DNA of 56,122 nt. Origin: an uncultured bacterium (GTDB taxonomy: Bacteria; Bacteroidota; Bacteroidia; Bacteroidales; Bacteroidaceae). The stretch spans positions 1 to 56,122 of the forward strand of contig CALZTP010000004.1 in the NCBI GenBank assembly GCA_945829115.1, written 5' to 3'. This document shows positions 42,701 to 50,538 of this stretch, one piece after another (the stretch's first letter is position 1; every line of letters begins with the position of its first letter). The notes beneath the pieces were generated by a model. That model saw only the letters and a list, made by a program, of their open reading frames with translations. It was not told where the DNA came from and made no database searches. The position numbers and the translations under genes were made by a program.

Positions 42701-43687
42701 GCAAAGCTCCTTGCGAGCATCATATTCCTCACCGTCGTATTCGTTGTTAGCACGAATAGGACCAGCATTTGTCATCATCCATTTCTCGTCTGTTGCGAAT
42801 GTCTGTTTTGTGCCATCGACATATTCCACAACAATGTTCACACGGCACTTTGGGAATCCCATGAACGGCCATTTGTGTGGCTTTGACTGTCGCATTGGGA
42901 AGGCACGACCTGTTCCGAGTACGATTCCGAAGCATGCGGCAGTGTCGATAGGTTGTTCAACAACAGCAACAGCCTTGCGCTTCTTTCCCTTCGCCTTTGG
43001 AAGAGGAGCAGGAGCAGGCTTTAGAGCAGAGGTGATGTCAAGAGTATTGTAGATGATTGATTTTCTGGTATCTGTAGGCTGCGGAGTAAGAACATCTTCG
43101 CCTTGCTTCTTTCCGTTTACATAGAACTCATAAAGACCTACAGTAGCGATATATGCCGTGGCACGAGCGACCTCCACCGCCTTCAGCTTCACCTCCTTAC
43201 GAAGATAGCGAGCAGCAAGGCGAGAGCGATAGCCTTGCTGCTCACCCTCTAAGCATCTCTCCACACCAATCCATCTGCCACTCCAGTGAGACTCTACCGT
43301 TATGCCCATGCCAAACTGCTGCGGCTCACCCCATGCCTCTCCGGTGTTTGTAACCACAAGAACTTTCCAAAAGGCACGCATTCTGTCGGCAAGCGGCTTG
43401 CCACCGTAAGGAATCCAAAGCTGCTCTGAACTGTTCACCATTCCGGAGTCCCAAAGGTCTCCCTTGTTTTCGCTGAGCAGTGCAGCAGTTGACGCCACGA
43501 GAATGCGATATTTATGCTGTTTGCAGTTATCACTCGCATCGAGTATTTTCCACGAAAAATGAGGTGTTGAGACAGAAAGTCCGAGCGGTTCTGTCATGTT
43601 CTCGACTGTCTGTCCGGAGATCTTTGGCACTGCCATCATAGTAATGGCAAAGAGTGCCATGGAAATGGTTAAAAGAATCTTTCGCAT
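39713..43687 (-). CDS. GH78 alpha-L-rhamnosidase fused to sialidase-like propeller
   Basis: Exported protein of 1324 aa (signal peptide 1-19). Residues 25-930 are a complete GH78 rhamnosidase: Fn3-like start, rhamnosidase_N (RYLRKEVKLKA...YEFYVNGKKQGEDVLTP), concanavalin-like segment (LDFGQNMAGWIQM) and the (alpha/alpha)6 barrel with general acid E518 in DCPQRNERQPWLGD and the TTIWELWNGD motif. From about 935 a six-bladed propeller of the sialidase/BNR_2 type follows (ETHASSIVELKNGDLLATYFGG). Its Asp-boxes are SKDGGKTW, SSDNGDTW and SEDGITW. A basic Pro/Lys insert (PAPAPLPKAKGKKRK, about 224-238) interrupts the N-terminal domain. It is the first gene of the operon. The fusion could remove rhamnose and then the ulosonic or other sugar beneath it. 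Confidence 0.85.
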   Translation of the reverse strand: MRKILLTISMALFAITMMAVPKISGQTVENMTEPLGLSVSTPHFSWKILDASDNCKQHKYRILVASTAALLSENKGDLWDSGMVNSSEQLWIPYGGKPLADRMRAFWKVLVVTNTGEAWGEPQQFGMGITVESHWSGRWIGVERCLEGEQQGYRSRLAARYLRKEVKLKAVEVARATAYIATVGLYEFYVNGKKQGEDVLTPQPTDTRKSIIYNTLDITSALKPAPAPLPKAKGKKRKAVAVVEQPIDTAACFGIVLGTGRAFPMRQSKPHKWPFMGFPKCRVNIVVEYVDGTKQTFATDEKWMMTNAGPIRANNEYDGEEYDARKELCGWASVGYDDSKWMKAERSAIPMAELIGQPAPNMRVLSTLKPVSMNNIGNGRMILDFGQNMAGWIQMNVRGNAGDTIRIKFAEKLNPDGTLYLANFRDALSEDIYVCNGKEAGRPWHPTFVTHGFRYAMITGNEYATINDYEAQVVSDAMDITGSITTSNAVLNAVYKNAYWGILSNYKGMPVDCPQRNERQPWLGDRTVGASGEAYLFGNERLYSKWMRDIYETQRTDGVFSDVAPAFWNYYNDDVTWPSALPFICEMLYKHYGNKQPIISSYPYMKKWMNHVLTEYMEDYIITKDTYGDWCVPPEDLKMIHSQDPARKTDGKLISTAYTIRNLRLMQMFAEMQNLTADKDYYASLEKEMTMAFNKTFLTVKRGTSQQPGHMHYPDSVFYGNNSATSNLLPLALGIVPNDCKEEVEKNLIANIVVKNGDHVSCGVIGISWLMRTLSEIGRADLAFRIASQKTYPSWGYMVEQGATTIWELWNGDKANPRMNSGNHVMLLGDLLVWYYENLAGIKNAPGSVAFKKLRMAPEFSIQELDNVDATYESPYGRIESHWKKTLENLEWTVTLPANTSAELVLPDGTVKNIGSGTHTVKCEITPRDTRIINDEFVYDQSQFPETHASSIVELKNGDLLATYFGGTKERNPDVCIWTQIKKKGSDKWSKPVLAADGVFKLGSEDALFAGVDTTCAKAHVGPVKNMKISWAQAKSPGAADNKALDGYYRKACWNPVLFEMPNGEIWLFFKIGLNVANWTGWVTKSKDGGKTWSEKTHLPKDFLGPVKNKPEIINGRLICPTSTEGKGGWKFHVEILDLKTKEWKWVDIPREMAVLSQDMVPVLPKDGKMPEIILRDSAKMRPVDCIQPSILRHADGRLQLVGRTRNSRLASTFSSDNGDTWTPVTLLDVPQNQSGTDAVTLNDGRFVLIYNNVYTVPGKKKDARTPCSLAISEDGITWKHFLTLEDSPIGQYSYPSIILGKDNTLHCIYTWRRQRIAYKQVKF

Positions 43688-43765
43688 ATATCTTTTTTGG
43701 TTGTTTTTATTAGATTTTTGGAAAACGTTATTAAGTAATTTTTTCTATTGCATGTTGCGACGCTA

Positions 43766-43773
43766 CAAAATTA
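43766..43773 (-). promoter_or_regulatory. -7 element of the glycosidase operon
   Basis: Reads TAATTTTG on the minus strand, 79 bp before the start codon at 43687. The -33 position carries TTTT rather than TTTG. Inverted repeats just upstream (43804-43861) are candidate activator sites. Confidence 0.6.
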
Positions 43774-43803
43774 ACGCTTTTACTTGACATAGAAAAAGAA
43801 TCG

Positions 43804-43861
43804 ACGTTAATATTCCTTAATTTAACGTAAGTTCAACACCTTTACCGCCTTACTTGAACTT
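43804..43861. promoter_or_regulatory. Two inverted repeats upstream of the glycosidase promoter
   Basis: ACGTTAA (43804-43810) and TTAACGT (43822-43828) are inverted over 11 bp. AAGTTCAA (43829-43836) and TTGAACTT (43854-43861) are inverted over 17 bp. They begin about 30 bp upstream of the -7 element, where a polysaccharide-sensing activator would bind. No regulator gene adjoins the operon. Confidence 0.4.
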
Positions 43862-43914
43862 CTTCGTAACTTTTAGACAGTAAAAAAATCAAGGGAATTT
43901 TGTCTTCGCTTTAC

Positions 43915-43941
43915 CTTCGATAGAACTTCGCTTTAACATCG
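43915..43941 (+). repeat. Copy of the left-edge 27-nt repeat
   Basis: CTTCGATAGAACTTCGCTTT plus AACATCG, matching 35-61 with one difference. Like the left-edge copies it is intergenic and is followed by purine-rich sequence with GCGAAG-type words. Confidence 0.75.
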
Positions 43942-44180
43942 ATTGGAAAGCAAAGAAGTAGCGAAGGTAAAACGAGAACTCTACCAAAATTAGCGAATAA
44001 AGAGAAAAGGAAGAAGCAAGGATGTTATAATATGCAGGGGGTGTAGGACAACAACCAAAGATTCCCTTGTATTTCTATTCCCTTTTTTATCTCCGAATTT
44101 TTAATAGCATTTCTCCTATTGATTTTACGATAACCTCCGCTAAAAGACCAATAAATAATTTGTTGAATTAGCACAAAAAG

Positions 44181-44224
44181 CGGCTAAATAACGGCTAAAT
44201 AACGGCTAAATAGCGGCTAAATAG
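44181..44224 (+). repeat. 11-bp tandem repeat, four copies
   Basis: Four units of CGGCTAAATAA or CGGCTAAATAG at 44181, 44192, 44203 and 44214. The period equals about one helical turn, so a protein binding each unit would line up on one face of the DNA. It lies 600 bp upstream of the thioredoxin gene and 500 bp upstream of the glycosidase operon. Confidence 0.8.
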
Positions 44225-44533
44225 CATTGATGAAAGGGATAAGATTTTGTTTATAAAAGTTAAATAATAAAGTGTGGTTTTGGGTAGGGGTGGTGTGTAA
44301 AGTACTGTAAAACAGAATTATACATGTGATATTGACTGCTTTTGATGGCGATTGTGCTATTTAAGAGATGGCGATGGCAGATATTGATTTCTTCTCCTTG
44401 TTTTTGTCGTTTTTTAACATTCGAGAAAATACGATAAGGTAGGGGTGTGCATCAGAGTGTTGAAGTAGAGAATATTAGAGTGTCAAAACTGGATTTTATA
44501 GCGTAAACCAATTTACGGTGAGAACCTTTTTGT

Positions 44534-44564
44534 ATCGCTCCACAGGGTTTATCGGTTGTGCCGG
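44534..44564 (-). repeat. Dispersed intergenic element, copy C
   Basis: Minus-strand copy of the element at 206-231 and 17862-17892; on the + strand it reads ATCGCTCCACAGGGTTTATC then GGTTGTGCCGG. It lies about 70-100 bp upstream of the thioredoxin promoter. Confidence 0.65.
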
Positions 44565-44634
44565 CGAATCGTAAAAAACCTTAATTTTTGGATTTTTTTC
44601 TGCCAATAATGACATTTTGCAACAAAAAAAGTAT

Positions 44635-44642
44635 TAAATTTG
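44635..44642 (+). promoter_or_regulatory. -7 element of the thioredoxin/DUF6029/Omp28 genes
   Basis: TAAATTTG followed by CAG. The nearest TTTG (44616-44619) is 15 bp upstream, closer than usual. A leader of about 185 nt, rich in A and T, precedes the start at 44837. Confidence 0.55.
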
Positions 44643-44836
44643 CAGTAAAATAACAACATACATACGCATACACACAATAAACGTAATATTAACTCTCTAA
44701 ATATCAAGCATATAACATTTTGACAATATTTCAGAATGTTCTTACAATTGCAAAAGAGTGCATAAACACATCAATGCAAGAGGTACAATCTACTTATTAA
44801 CAGAATTATTAACAAAAAAATCAAATTAATACAAAA

Positions 44837-45322
44837 ATGAAACGCGTTTTATTGACCTTAGTAATGGTTTGCGGATGCTTCTTAGCAGCTTCTGCACAGT
44901 TGCCTTCTGTAACACTGAAGAGCATTGACGGAAAAACAGTAAAGACAGACACACTGTCAAACAACGGAAAACCGTTTATCATCGATTTCTTTGCAACATG
45001 GTGCAAGCCCTGCAACCGTGAGCTTTCTGCCATTGCAGAAGTTTATGAGGACTGGCAGAAAGAGACCGGCGTGAAGGTTATTGCAGTCTCTATCGACCAG
45101 GCTCAGAACATCAACAAGGTTAAGCCCCTTGTAGACAATCACGGATGGCCTTATGAGGTTCTCCTCGACCCAAACAGTGAGTTCAAGCGTGCCTTGGGCA
45201 TTCAGATGATTCCTTACACGCTCATTGTTGATGGCTCTGGAAAGATTGTTTACAAGCACAACGGTTACACCGATGGTGCAGAAGAAGAGCTTATTGAGAA
45301 AGTTCGTGAACTCGTGAAATAA
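44837..45322 (+). CDS. TlpA-type thioredoxin-fold protein, exported
   Basis: Protein of 161 aa with signal peptide MKRVLLTLVMVCGCFLAASAQ. The redox centre is W-C-K-P-C (FFATWCKPC, about 52-60), and the cis-proline loop is MIPYTLIVD. It belongs to the TlpA/ResA family of extracytoplasmic thiol-disulphide reductases. In Bacteroidales such proteins reduce disulphides of envelope proteins in the periplasm. It starts a row of exported-protein genes (gaps of 44, 23 and 32 bp). One of these, the Omp28 lipoprotein, has its own CxxC, so a shared redox task is plausible. Confidence 0.9.
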   Translation: MKRVLLTLVMVCGCFLAASAQLPSVTLKSIDGKTVKTDTLSNNGKPFIIDFFATWCKPCNRELSAIAEVYEDWQKETGVKVIAVSIDQAQNINKVKPLVDNHGWPYEVLLDPNSEFKRALGIQMIPYTLIVDGSGKIVYKHNGYTDGAEEELIEKVRELVK

Positions 45323-45366
45323 TCCTCATCTTTCTAAATCAACACAGAAAAAGTAGGTAAATAAGA

Positions 45367-47049
45367 ATGAACAATTTCTATAAAGCAATAATCCTTTCCT
45401 TCCTTGCCGTTCCTGCTTTTGCTCAGGAGGGGGATTCGAAGGACAAGATTGTGGTCAGCGGAAGTCAGCAGATAGACGCTCTCATTCCCCAGACCGACGA
45501 GAAGATAAATGCCACGAAAGATAGCGACTGGGGCAAGATGAATGCATATACCGACATCAACGTGATGTCAAAGCACATCAATGCTGGTGCGAGATTCGAA
45601 TACCTCGACCACCCTATGCCGGGCTACGAGCCAGACTTCAAGGGTTGGGGCATAAGGCATTACTTCCTTAACCTCCATTACGACAAGATAGACGTCACGG
45701 CAGGCTCTTTCTATGAGCAGTTCGGATCAGGATTCATTCTCCGCACCTACGAGGAGAGAAGTCTTGGCATAGACAACTCGCTCCTTGGCGGTCGTGTTGT
45801 CTTAAAGCCTGTGGAGGGCATCACGGTGAAGGCACTCACGGGTCAGCAGCGCAGATACTGGCATTACAACGACAGCTGGATTTCTGGTGGTGACCTGGAG
45901 TTGAACCTCGACCGCTTCATAAAGGGCATGGCAGAGAAGAACACATACCTCACCCTCGGTGCTTCTTGGGTGAACAAATACGAGAAGAACCATGGCGACA
46001 TCACTTCTCTCCGCACTGACGAGGAAGGCAGAACCTACAACGACATTCTGAACACTCCTGATTACGTGAATGCCTTTGACGTTCGTGCAAACCTTCAGCT
46101 GGGGAACTTCAGCGTGCTTGGTGAGTATGCTTGGAAGACCGACGACCCTTCTTTCGACAAGAACTACCCATATATCTATCGCAAGGGAAGCGTGGCAATG
46201 CTCTCCACTTCTTATTCCAAGAGCGGAATGAGTATACTCCTTCAGGCGAAGCGAAGCGACAATATGTCGTTCAGAAGTAGTCGTTCTATGAGTGGAACAT
46301 CTTCTTTCTTGAACCATCTGCCAGCATTCACCATGGATCAGACATACGCCCTTGCAGCTTTATACCCTTATGCCACACAGCCAAACGGCGAGTGGGCTTA
46401 TCAGGCGGAGTTTGGTTATAAGTTCAAGAGAAAGACTGCCCTCGGTGGAAAATACGGCACTGAGTTAAAGGTGAACTTCTCTCATGTTCATGCTCTCAAC
46501 CGCACTGAGGTTGACAAGGTTAACGGCACTTTCGTAGGCACAGAGGGCTACACTTCCGATTTCTGGAAGTGGGGCAGTGAGAAATACTATCAGGACCTTA
46601 ACATTCAGATTAACAAGCGTCTCACTAAATCGTTCATCCTTAACCTCATGTACATGAACCAATACTACAACAAGACTGTTGTTGAGGGTGAGGGCGGAAT
46701 GATTCACTCTGATATCTTCATTGCTGACGGAAAGTATCGCTTCAACAAGAAGTTCACTCTTCGTGGTGAGGTACAGTATCTCTCTACTAAGGAAGACGAG
46801 GGAGACTGGATGTACGGACTCCTTGAGCTTTCTGTGCTCCCACATTTCATGTTCACAATCTCTGACATGTATAACTGTGGAGAAACAGACATTCATTACT
46901 ATCAAGGTTCTGTGACCTTCAACACTGGCTCACACCGCATCATGGCAGGCTATGGACGCACAAGGGCGGGATATAACTGCTCGGGTGGTGTCTGCCGTTA
47001 TGTGCCTGCAAGCAAGGGATTTACTCTCTCATATAACTATAACTTCTAA
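45367..47049 (+). CDS. DUF6029 outer-membrane beta-barrel protein
   Basis: Protein of 560 aa with signal peptide ending in VPAFAQ. After that come repeated amphipathic strands with alternating aromatic residues (AGARFEYLDHPMPGYEPDFKG, RHYFLNLHYDKIDVTAGSFYEQFGSGF). The C-terminus ends in an outer-membrane strand with a final Phe (KGFTLSYNYNF), as needed for BAM insertion. The family DUF6029 is common in Bacteroidales and of unknown function, often next to TlpA-like and Omp28 genes as here. A role as partner barrel for the lipoprotein encoded 23 bp downstream is inference from that conserved neighbourhood. A CSGGVC motif near the end adds two cysteines. Confidence 0.83.
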   Translation: MNNFYKAIILSFLAVPAFAQEGDSKDKIVVSGSQQIDALIPQTDEKINATKDSDWGKMNAYTDINVMSKHINAGARFEYLDHPMPGYEPDFKGWGIRHYFLNLHYDKIDVTAGSFYEQFGSGFILRTYEERSLGIDNSLLGGRVVLKPVEGITVKALTGQQRRYWHYNDSWISGGDLELNLDRFIKGMAEKNTYLTLGASWVNKYEKNHGDITSLRTDEEGRTYNDILNTPDYVNAFDVRANLQLGNFSVLGEYAWKTDDPSFDKNYPYIYRKGSVAMLSTSYSKSGMSILLQAKRSDNMSFRSSRSMSGTSSFLNHLPAFTMDQTYALAALYPYATQPNGEWAYQAEFGYKFKRKTALGGKYGTELKVNFSHVHALNRTEVDKVNGTFVGTEGYTSDFWKWGSEKYYQDLNIQINKRLTKSFILNLMYMNQYYNKTVVEGEGGMIHSDIFIADGKYRFNKKFTLRGEVQYLSTKEDEGDWMYGLLELSVLPHFMFTISDMYNCGETDIHYYQGSVTFNTGSHRIMAGYGRTRAGYNCSGGVCRYVPASKGFTLSYNYNF

Positions 47050-47072
47050 AAAAAAGCAACAAGGAAAAGAAA

Positions 47073-47870
47073 ATGAAAATGAAGAATATATTCTCTCTTG
47101 CTGTCATTGGACTTGCCGCTCTCGCTTCATGTAGCAATATTGCAGAAGACGAGCGCTTCATACCAGGAGAAATGGTTGGCGGCGGGGGAAAGAACATCCT
47201 CATAGAGGACTTCACCGGACAGAACTGCGTGAACTGTCCGCTTGCCATGGAGGAGTTAGACAAGATGCACAAGACCTTCGGGGAGAAAATCATTGCTGTG
47301 GGCGTGTATGGCGGTCCGTTTGGAAAGTCGGCAACGGGAAAATACTACCCTCTGACAACCGACCTCGGTGACTATTACAACACAAAGATGAACATCTCTG
47401 AGCAGCCATATGCAAACATCAACCGCAAGGAGAAGATCTCCAACTACATAGCTTGGTCGGGAATTGTTGCCACCTTGCTTGAGGAGGAGGCGAAGATCAC
47501 GCTTTCTTGCGAGAACAGCTACGACTCTGCCTCTGGAACTGCTGCCATAAAGGTTTCTGGAGATGCTCTGAGCACTATTGACGATGCTCACCTGCAGGTA
47601 TGGATTATCGAAGACAATGTGGTTAGTCTACAAAGACTTCCTGACGGCTCTGTGAACAAGGAATTTGTTCACAACCACGTGCTCCGCACTTCTGTTTCAG
47701 ACAAAGATGGCGACCCTATCTCTATTGCTGACGGAAAGAACTTCGAAAAGACTTATTCTGCAAATATAGACAGTTCTTACAAGCCAGAAGACCTTTACGT
47801 GGTTGCCTTTGTATTCTCTGCAAACGGTGTTGAGCAGGTGGTGAAGGAAAAGCTTGTAAAAGCGGAATAG
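47073..47870 (+). CDS. Omp28-related outer-membrane lipoprotein
   Basis: Lipoprotein of 265 aa: lipobox GLAALASC with cysteine 20. A thioredoxin-like Omp28 domain follows, opening with ILIEDFTGQNCVNCPLAMEELDKM, where CVNC is a CxxC-type pair. It continues with VAVGVYGGPFGKS and a C-terminal beta region (VWIIEDNVVSLQ). Omp28 of Porphyromonas is a surface protein whose function is not settled. The gene sits between the DUF6029 barrel and the metalloprotease. Given the TlpA gene two positions upstream, thiol exchange across the envelope is a reasonable guess. Confidence 0.87.
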   Translation: MKMKNIFSLAVIGLAALASCSNIAEDERFIPGEMVGGGGKNILIEDFTGQNCVNCPLAMEELDKMHKTFGEKIIAVGVYGGPFGKSATGKYYPLTTDLGDYYNTKMNISEQPYANINRKEKISNYIAWSGIVATLLEEEAKITLSCENSYDSASGTAAIKVSGDALSTIDDAHLQVWIIEDNVVSLQRLPDGSVNKEFVHNHVLRTSVSDKDGDPISIADGKNFEKTYSANIDSSYKPEDLYVVAFVFSANGVEQVVKEKLVKAE

Positions 47871-47902
47871 AACCACCCTTAACGAAAAAAAATCAAAGAA
47901 TT

Positions 47903-49582
47903 ATGACCTCAAGAAAAATACTCTCCTTATCAGCGGCTTTGCTGCTCGCCATCTCCTCATATGCCATTCCTGCTAAGCAGGGAATGTTCCGCACCATACG
48001 CCTTGCTGACGGTACGGAGAAGAAGGTGGAGCTGGTAGGAGATGAGTACTGCAGATACTGGCGCTCTTCTGATGGGAAGGCATTTGTTCTCTCCACTTCT
48101 GGAGTGGCAAGCGAAATCACTGACCGTCAGACTCTTGACAGAACAGCGAGCACAATGCGCTCAAAGGCAAACGCTCTTCGCGCCACTCGTGCTGCCTCTG
48201 CAGAGCCAGGGAAGTTCACTGGTAAGAAGCGTGGGCTCATCATCCTCGTAGAGTTCACAGGAACCGACAAGGTGGCGGAAAAGACTTTCTCTACTGCCGA
48301 TGCACAGACATACTACGACCGTGTGGCTAACGAGGTTGGCTTCCGCGATGATGCCGTTGGCTTTAAGAGTAGTCTCTACGACTATTTCCTTGCTCAGAGC
48401 GATGGACAGTTTGAGTTCAACTTCGATGTTGCAGGACCTTTCAAACTTCCAAACACCTATAAGACTTACGGTCAGAACGATGGTGGTTACGGAACCAATG
48501 AGGCGAATGTCGGAAAGCTTATCTACGATGCTTGTCGATATGCAGACAAGAAGGGTGATGTGGACTTTACAAAATACGACTGGGACGGAGACGGAATCGT
48601 TGACCAGGTCTTCGTGCTCTATGCTGGACAGGGAGAGAACACAAACCCTGACGATATCGACCTCGTATGGCCGCAGGAAGGAATACTCGGCTCACTCGGA
48701 ATGTCGCAGGAGCCATTCGAAATGGATGGCGTAACAATCAAGAACTTCGCATGCAGCTGTGAGCTCGGAGAGGGCGGAAAGATTGACGGCATAGGAACCA
48801 TGTGCCATGAGTTCTCACACTGCCTCGGACTTCCTGATATGTACGACAAGGGTGGCTTTGGAGCTACGGAGCTGTTCTATGGAACATACGTCTGGGACCT
48901 TATGAACATGGGAAACTATCTCGACAACGGTTTTCAACCTGCTGGCTTCACTGCCTATGAGCGTTGGTACTGCGGTTGGAAGAATCTCACTGAGCTTAAC
49001 GCCTCTACAGAAATAACGAATATGAAGGCGCTCTCTGAAGGTGGCGAGGCATACATTATATATAATGAGGGACATAAGGACGAATATTATATCCTTGAGA
49101 ACCGCCAAAAGACGGGATGTGACGGTGGGCTTTACTCTTCTGGTCTCCTCATCTCTCACGTAAACTACAGCGAGGAAGCATGGTCGGGAAACAATGTGAA
49201 CACAAACAAGGAGAGATTCTCTGTCATTGCTGCCGACAATTCTAAACAGCGTACGGAAGACGATGTTCGGGGAGACCTCTACCCTTTCAACGGGAACAAT
49301 GCTCTCACTGCCACTTCCATTCCTGCAGCAACTGTTGAGAATGCAAATATTGACGGCTCGATGTTTATGAAGAAGGATATCACAGAGATTACTCAGAACA
49401 CTGATGGCACCATCTCTTTCCGCTTCACAAACCATCTCTCTACAGGTATAGACAATATCTCTGCCGACAATCTTCCAGCAAACAGAAATGCTGTGTATAA
49501 TATTGCTGGTCAGCGTGTTACAAACACATACAAGCTCTCGCGAGGATTGTATATCATCAACGGCAAGAAGGTGCTGAGATAA
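47903..49582 (+). CDS. Secreted M6-family metalloprotease, T9SS-type cargo
   Basis: Protein of 559 aa with signal peptide (LLLAISSYAIPA). The propeptide (about 20-105) is followed by the M6 (immune inhibitor A-like) catalytic domain. Zinc ligands are in GTMCHEFSHCLGLPDMYD (HExxHxxGxxD), with a Met-turn region later (WDLMNMGNY). The C-terminal tail AVYNIAGQRV, RGLYIINGKKVLR is the Prevotella T9SS sorting signature. It is expected to be secreted and to degrade host or dietary proteins, as PrtT/Imi-like enzymes do. The gene is 32 bp after Omp28 and 72 bp before the next gene. Confidence 0.92.
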   Translation: MTSRKILSLSAALLLAISSYAIPAKQGMFRTIRLADGTEKKVELVGDEYCRYWRSSDGKAFVLSTSGVASEITDRQTLDRTASTMRSKANALRATRAASAEPGKFTGKKRGLIILVEFTGTDKVAEKTFSTADAQTYYDRVANEVGFRDDAVGFKSSLYDYFLAQSDGQFEFNFDVAGPFKLPNTYKTYGQNDGGYGTNEANVGKLIYDACRYADKKGDVDFTKYDWDGDGIVDQVFVLYAGQGENTNPDDIDLVWPQEGILGSLGMSQEPFEMDGVTIKNFACSCELGEGGKIDGIGTMCHEFSHCLGLPDMYDKGGFGATELFYGTYVWDLMNMGNYLDNGFQPAGFTAYERWYCGWKNLTELNASTEITNMKALSEGGEAYIIYNEGHKDEYYILENRQKTGCDGGLYSSGLLISHVNYSEEAWSGNNVNTNKERFSVIAADNSKQRTEDDVRGDLYPFNGNNALTATSIPAATVENANIDGSMFMKKDITEITQNTDGTISFRFTNHLSTGIDNISADNLPANRNAVYNIAGQRVTNTYKLSRGLYIINGKKVLR

Positions 49583-49654
49583 TGCTTGAATTTTAAGGTG
49601 TCACTCTCAATATGAAAAAATTCTATTGACAATAACTAAAAAAACGAATACAAA

Positions 49655-50389
49655 ATGAAGAAATTCTACACTCTTACGGCTGCACTGCTCTTTGGTGCTG
49701 CCTCACTCTTTGCCCAAGAGAAGATTCAGCTTGGTACAAAGAACGCTGCTGGCGAATTTGTTCCCGCAGCCAATAATGCTGTGATTACACAAAGCACACT
49801 CGTTCCAGACGAGATGGGAATGGGAGATGACTTTATCTCCAGCGGATTGTTTGTAAAGAATACAACAGATGCTGCCCTTCAGACTTTAGTGGAATATGAG
49901 ATAAAGACAATGCCTTTCGGCAAGCATGATATCTGCTATAAAGGCTCTTGTCTTTCGAAAAAAACTACAGGAAAATATACTTATCCTGACAATCCTTACA
50001 GTTCAAAAGGCAATATCATCAACGTAACAGGACTTGGTGCGAATGAGGAAACAGACCTTAGAGCAGAATGGTATAATGGGGCGCAAGCAGGAAGTGCTGA
50101 GGTCGTTTACACTGCTCACGCACTTGTTCAAGACGGTACAGAGACTATTATCGTGGCTGGAAAACCACAGGCAAAGCCAAAATACAAGGTTGTTGAATCT
50201 ACTACCGTTACCATCAAGTATGTCTATGACCCTACAGGCATCAAGGACGCTGTACTTCATGATCAGGTCGTAAAGACGGAGTTCTACGACATCACTGGTA
50301 AGCAGATCGCTGAGCCAAAGAGCGGACTCTTCATAAAGAAGTCTTTCTGCCTTGACGGCTCTGTAAAGACTCGCAAGGTTGTGAAGTAA
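49655..50389 (+). CDS. Secreted protein, T9SS-type C-terminus, unknown function
   Basis: Protein of 244 aa with signal peptide MKKFYTLTAALLFGAASLFAQ. The mature part has one Ig-like beta-sandwich; its two cysteines (ICYKGSCLSKK) may form a disulphide. The C-terminus TEFYDITGKQIAEPKSGLFI...VKTRKVVK matches the T9SS sorting pattern, although NGKK is replaced. I do not recognise a family for the central part. Its position between the M6 protease and a large Omp28-like protein suggests joint surface deployment. Confidence 0.7.
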   Translation: MKKFYTLTAALLFGAASLFAQEKIQLGTKNAAGEFVPAANNAVITQSTLVPDEMGMGDDFISSGLFVKNTTDAALQTLVEYEIKTMPFGKHDICYKGSCLSKKTTGKYTYPDNPYSSKGNIINVTGLGANEETDLRAEWYNGAQAGSAEVVYTAHALVQDGTETIIVAGKPQAKPKYKVVESTTVTIKYVYDPTGIKDAVLHDQVVKTEFYDITGKQIAEPKSGLFIKKSFCLDGSVKTRKVVK

Positions 50390-50508
50390 GAAAAGTGCTT
50401 CTAAATGGCGGGAAACATCTGTTTTTTAAAGGCAGACAACAGTTCTAAACAAACGAATCAGTTTTTTAGAACGAAATAAAATAATTGCGGTGGGAAAAGA
50501 TTATCGCC

Positions 50509-50516
50509 TACCTTTA
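50509..50516 (+). promoter_or_regulatory. Weak promoter element
   Basis: TACCTTTA departs from TAnnTTTG in the last base and lies 22 bp before the ATG at 50539. The gap to the preceding gene is 149 bp, so an own promoter for the 1265-aa gene is plausible. Confidence 0.35.
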
Positions 50517-50538
50517 ATAATCATATTATAACAATCAC

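Larger units (their letters stand above)
43688..44836. other. Long intergenic region between divergent operons
   Basis: 1149 bp without a credible gene. From left: glycosidase-operon promoter (43766-43773), two inverted repeats, a copy of the 27-nt repeat of the left edge (43915-43941), four 11-bp tandem repeats (44181-44224), the third GATAAACCC-type element (44534-44564) and the promoter and leader of the thioredoxin gene. About 300 bp (44230-44520) show nothing recognisable. Confidence 0.6.
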
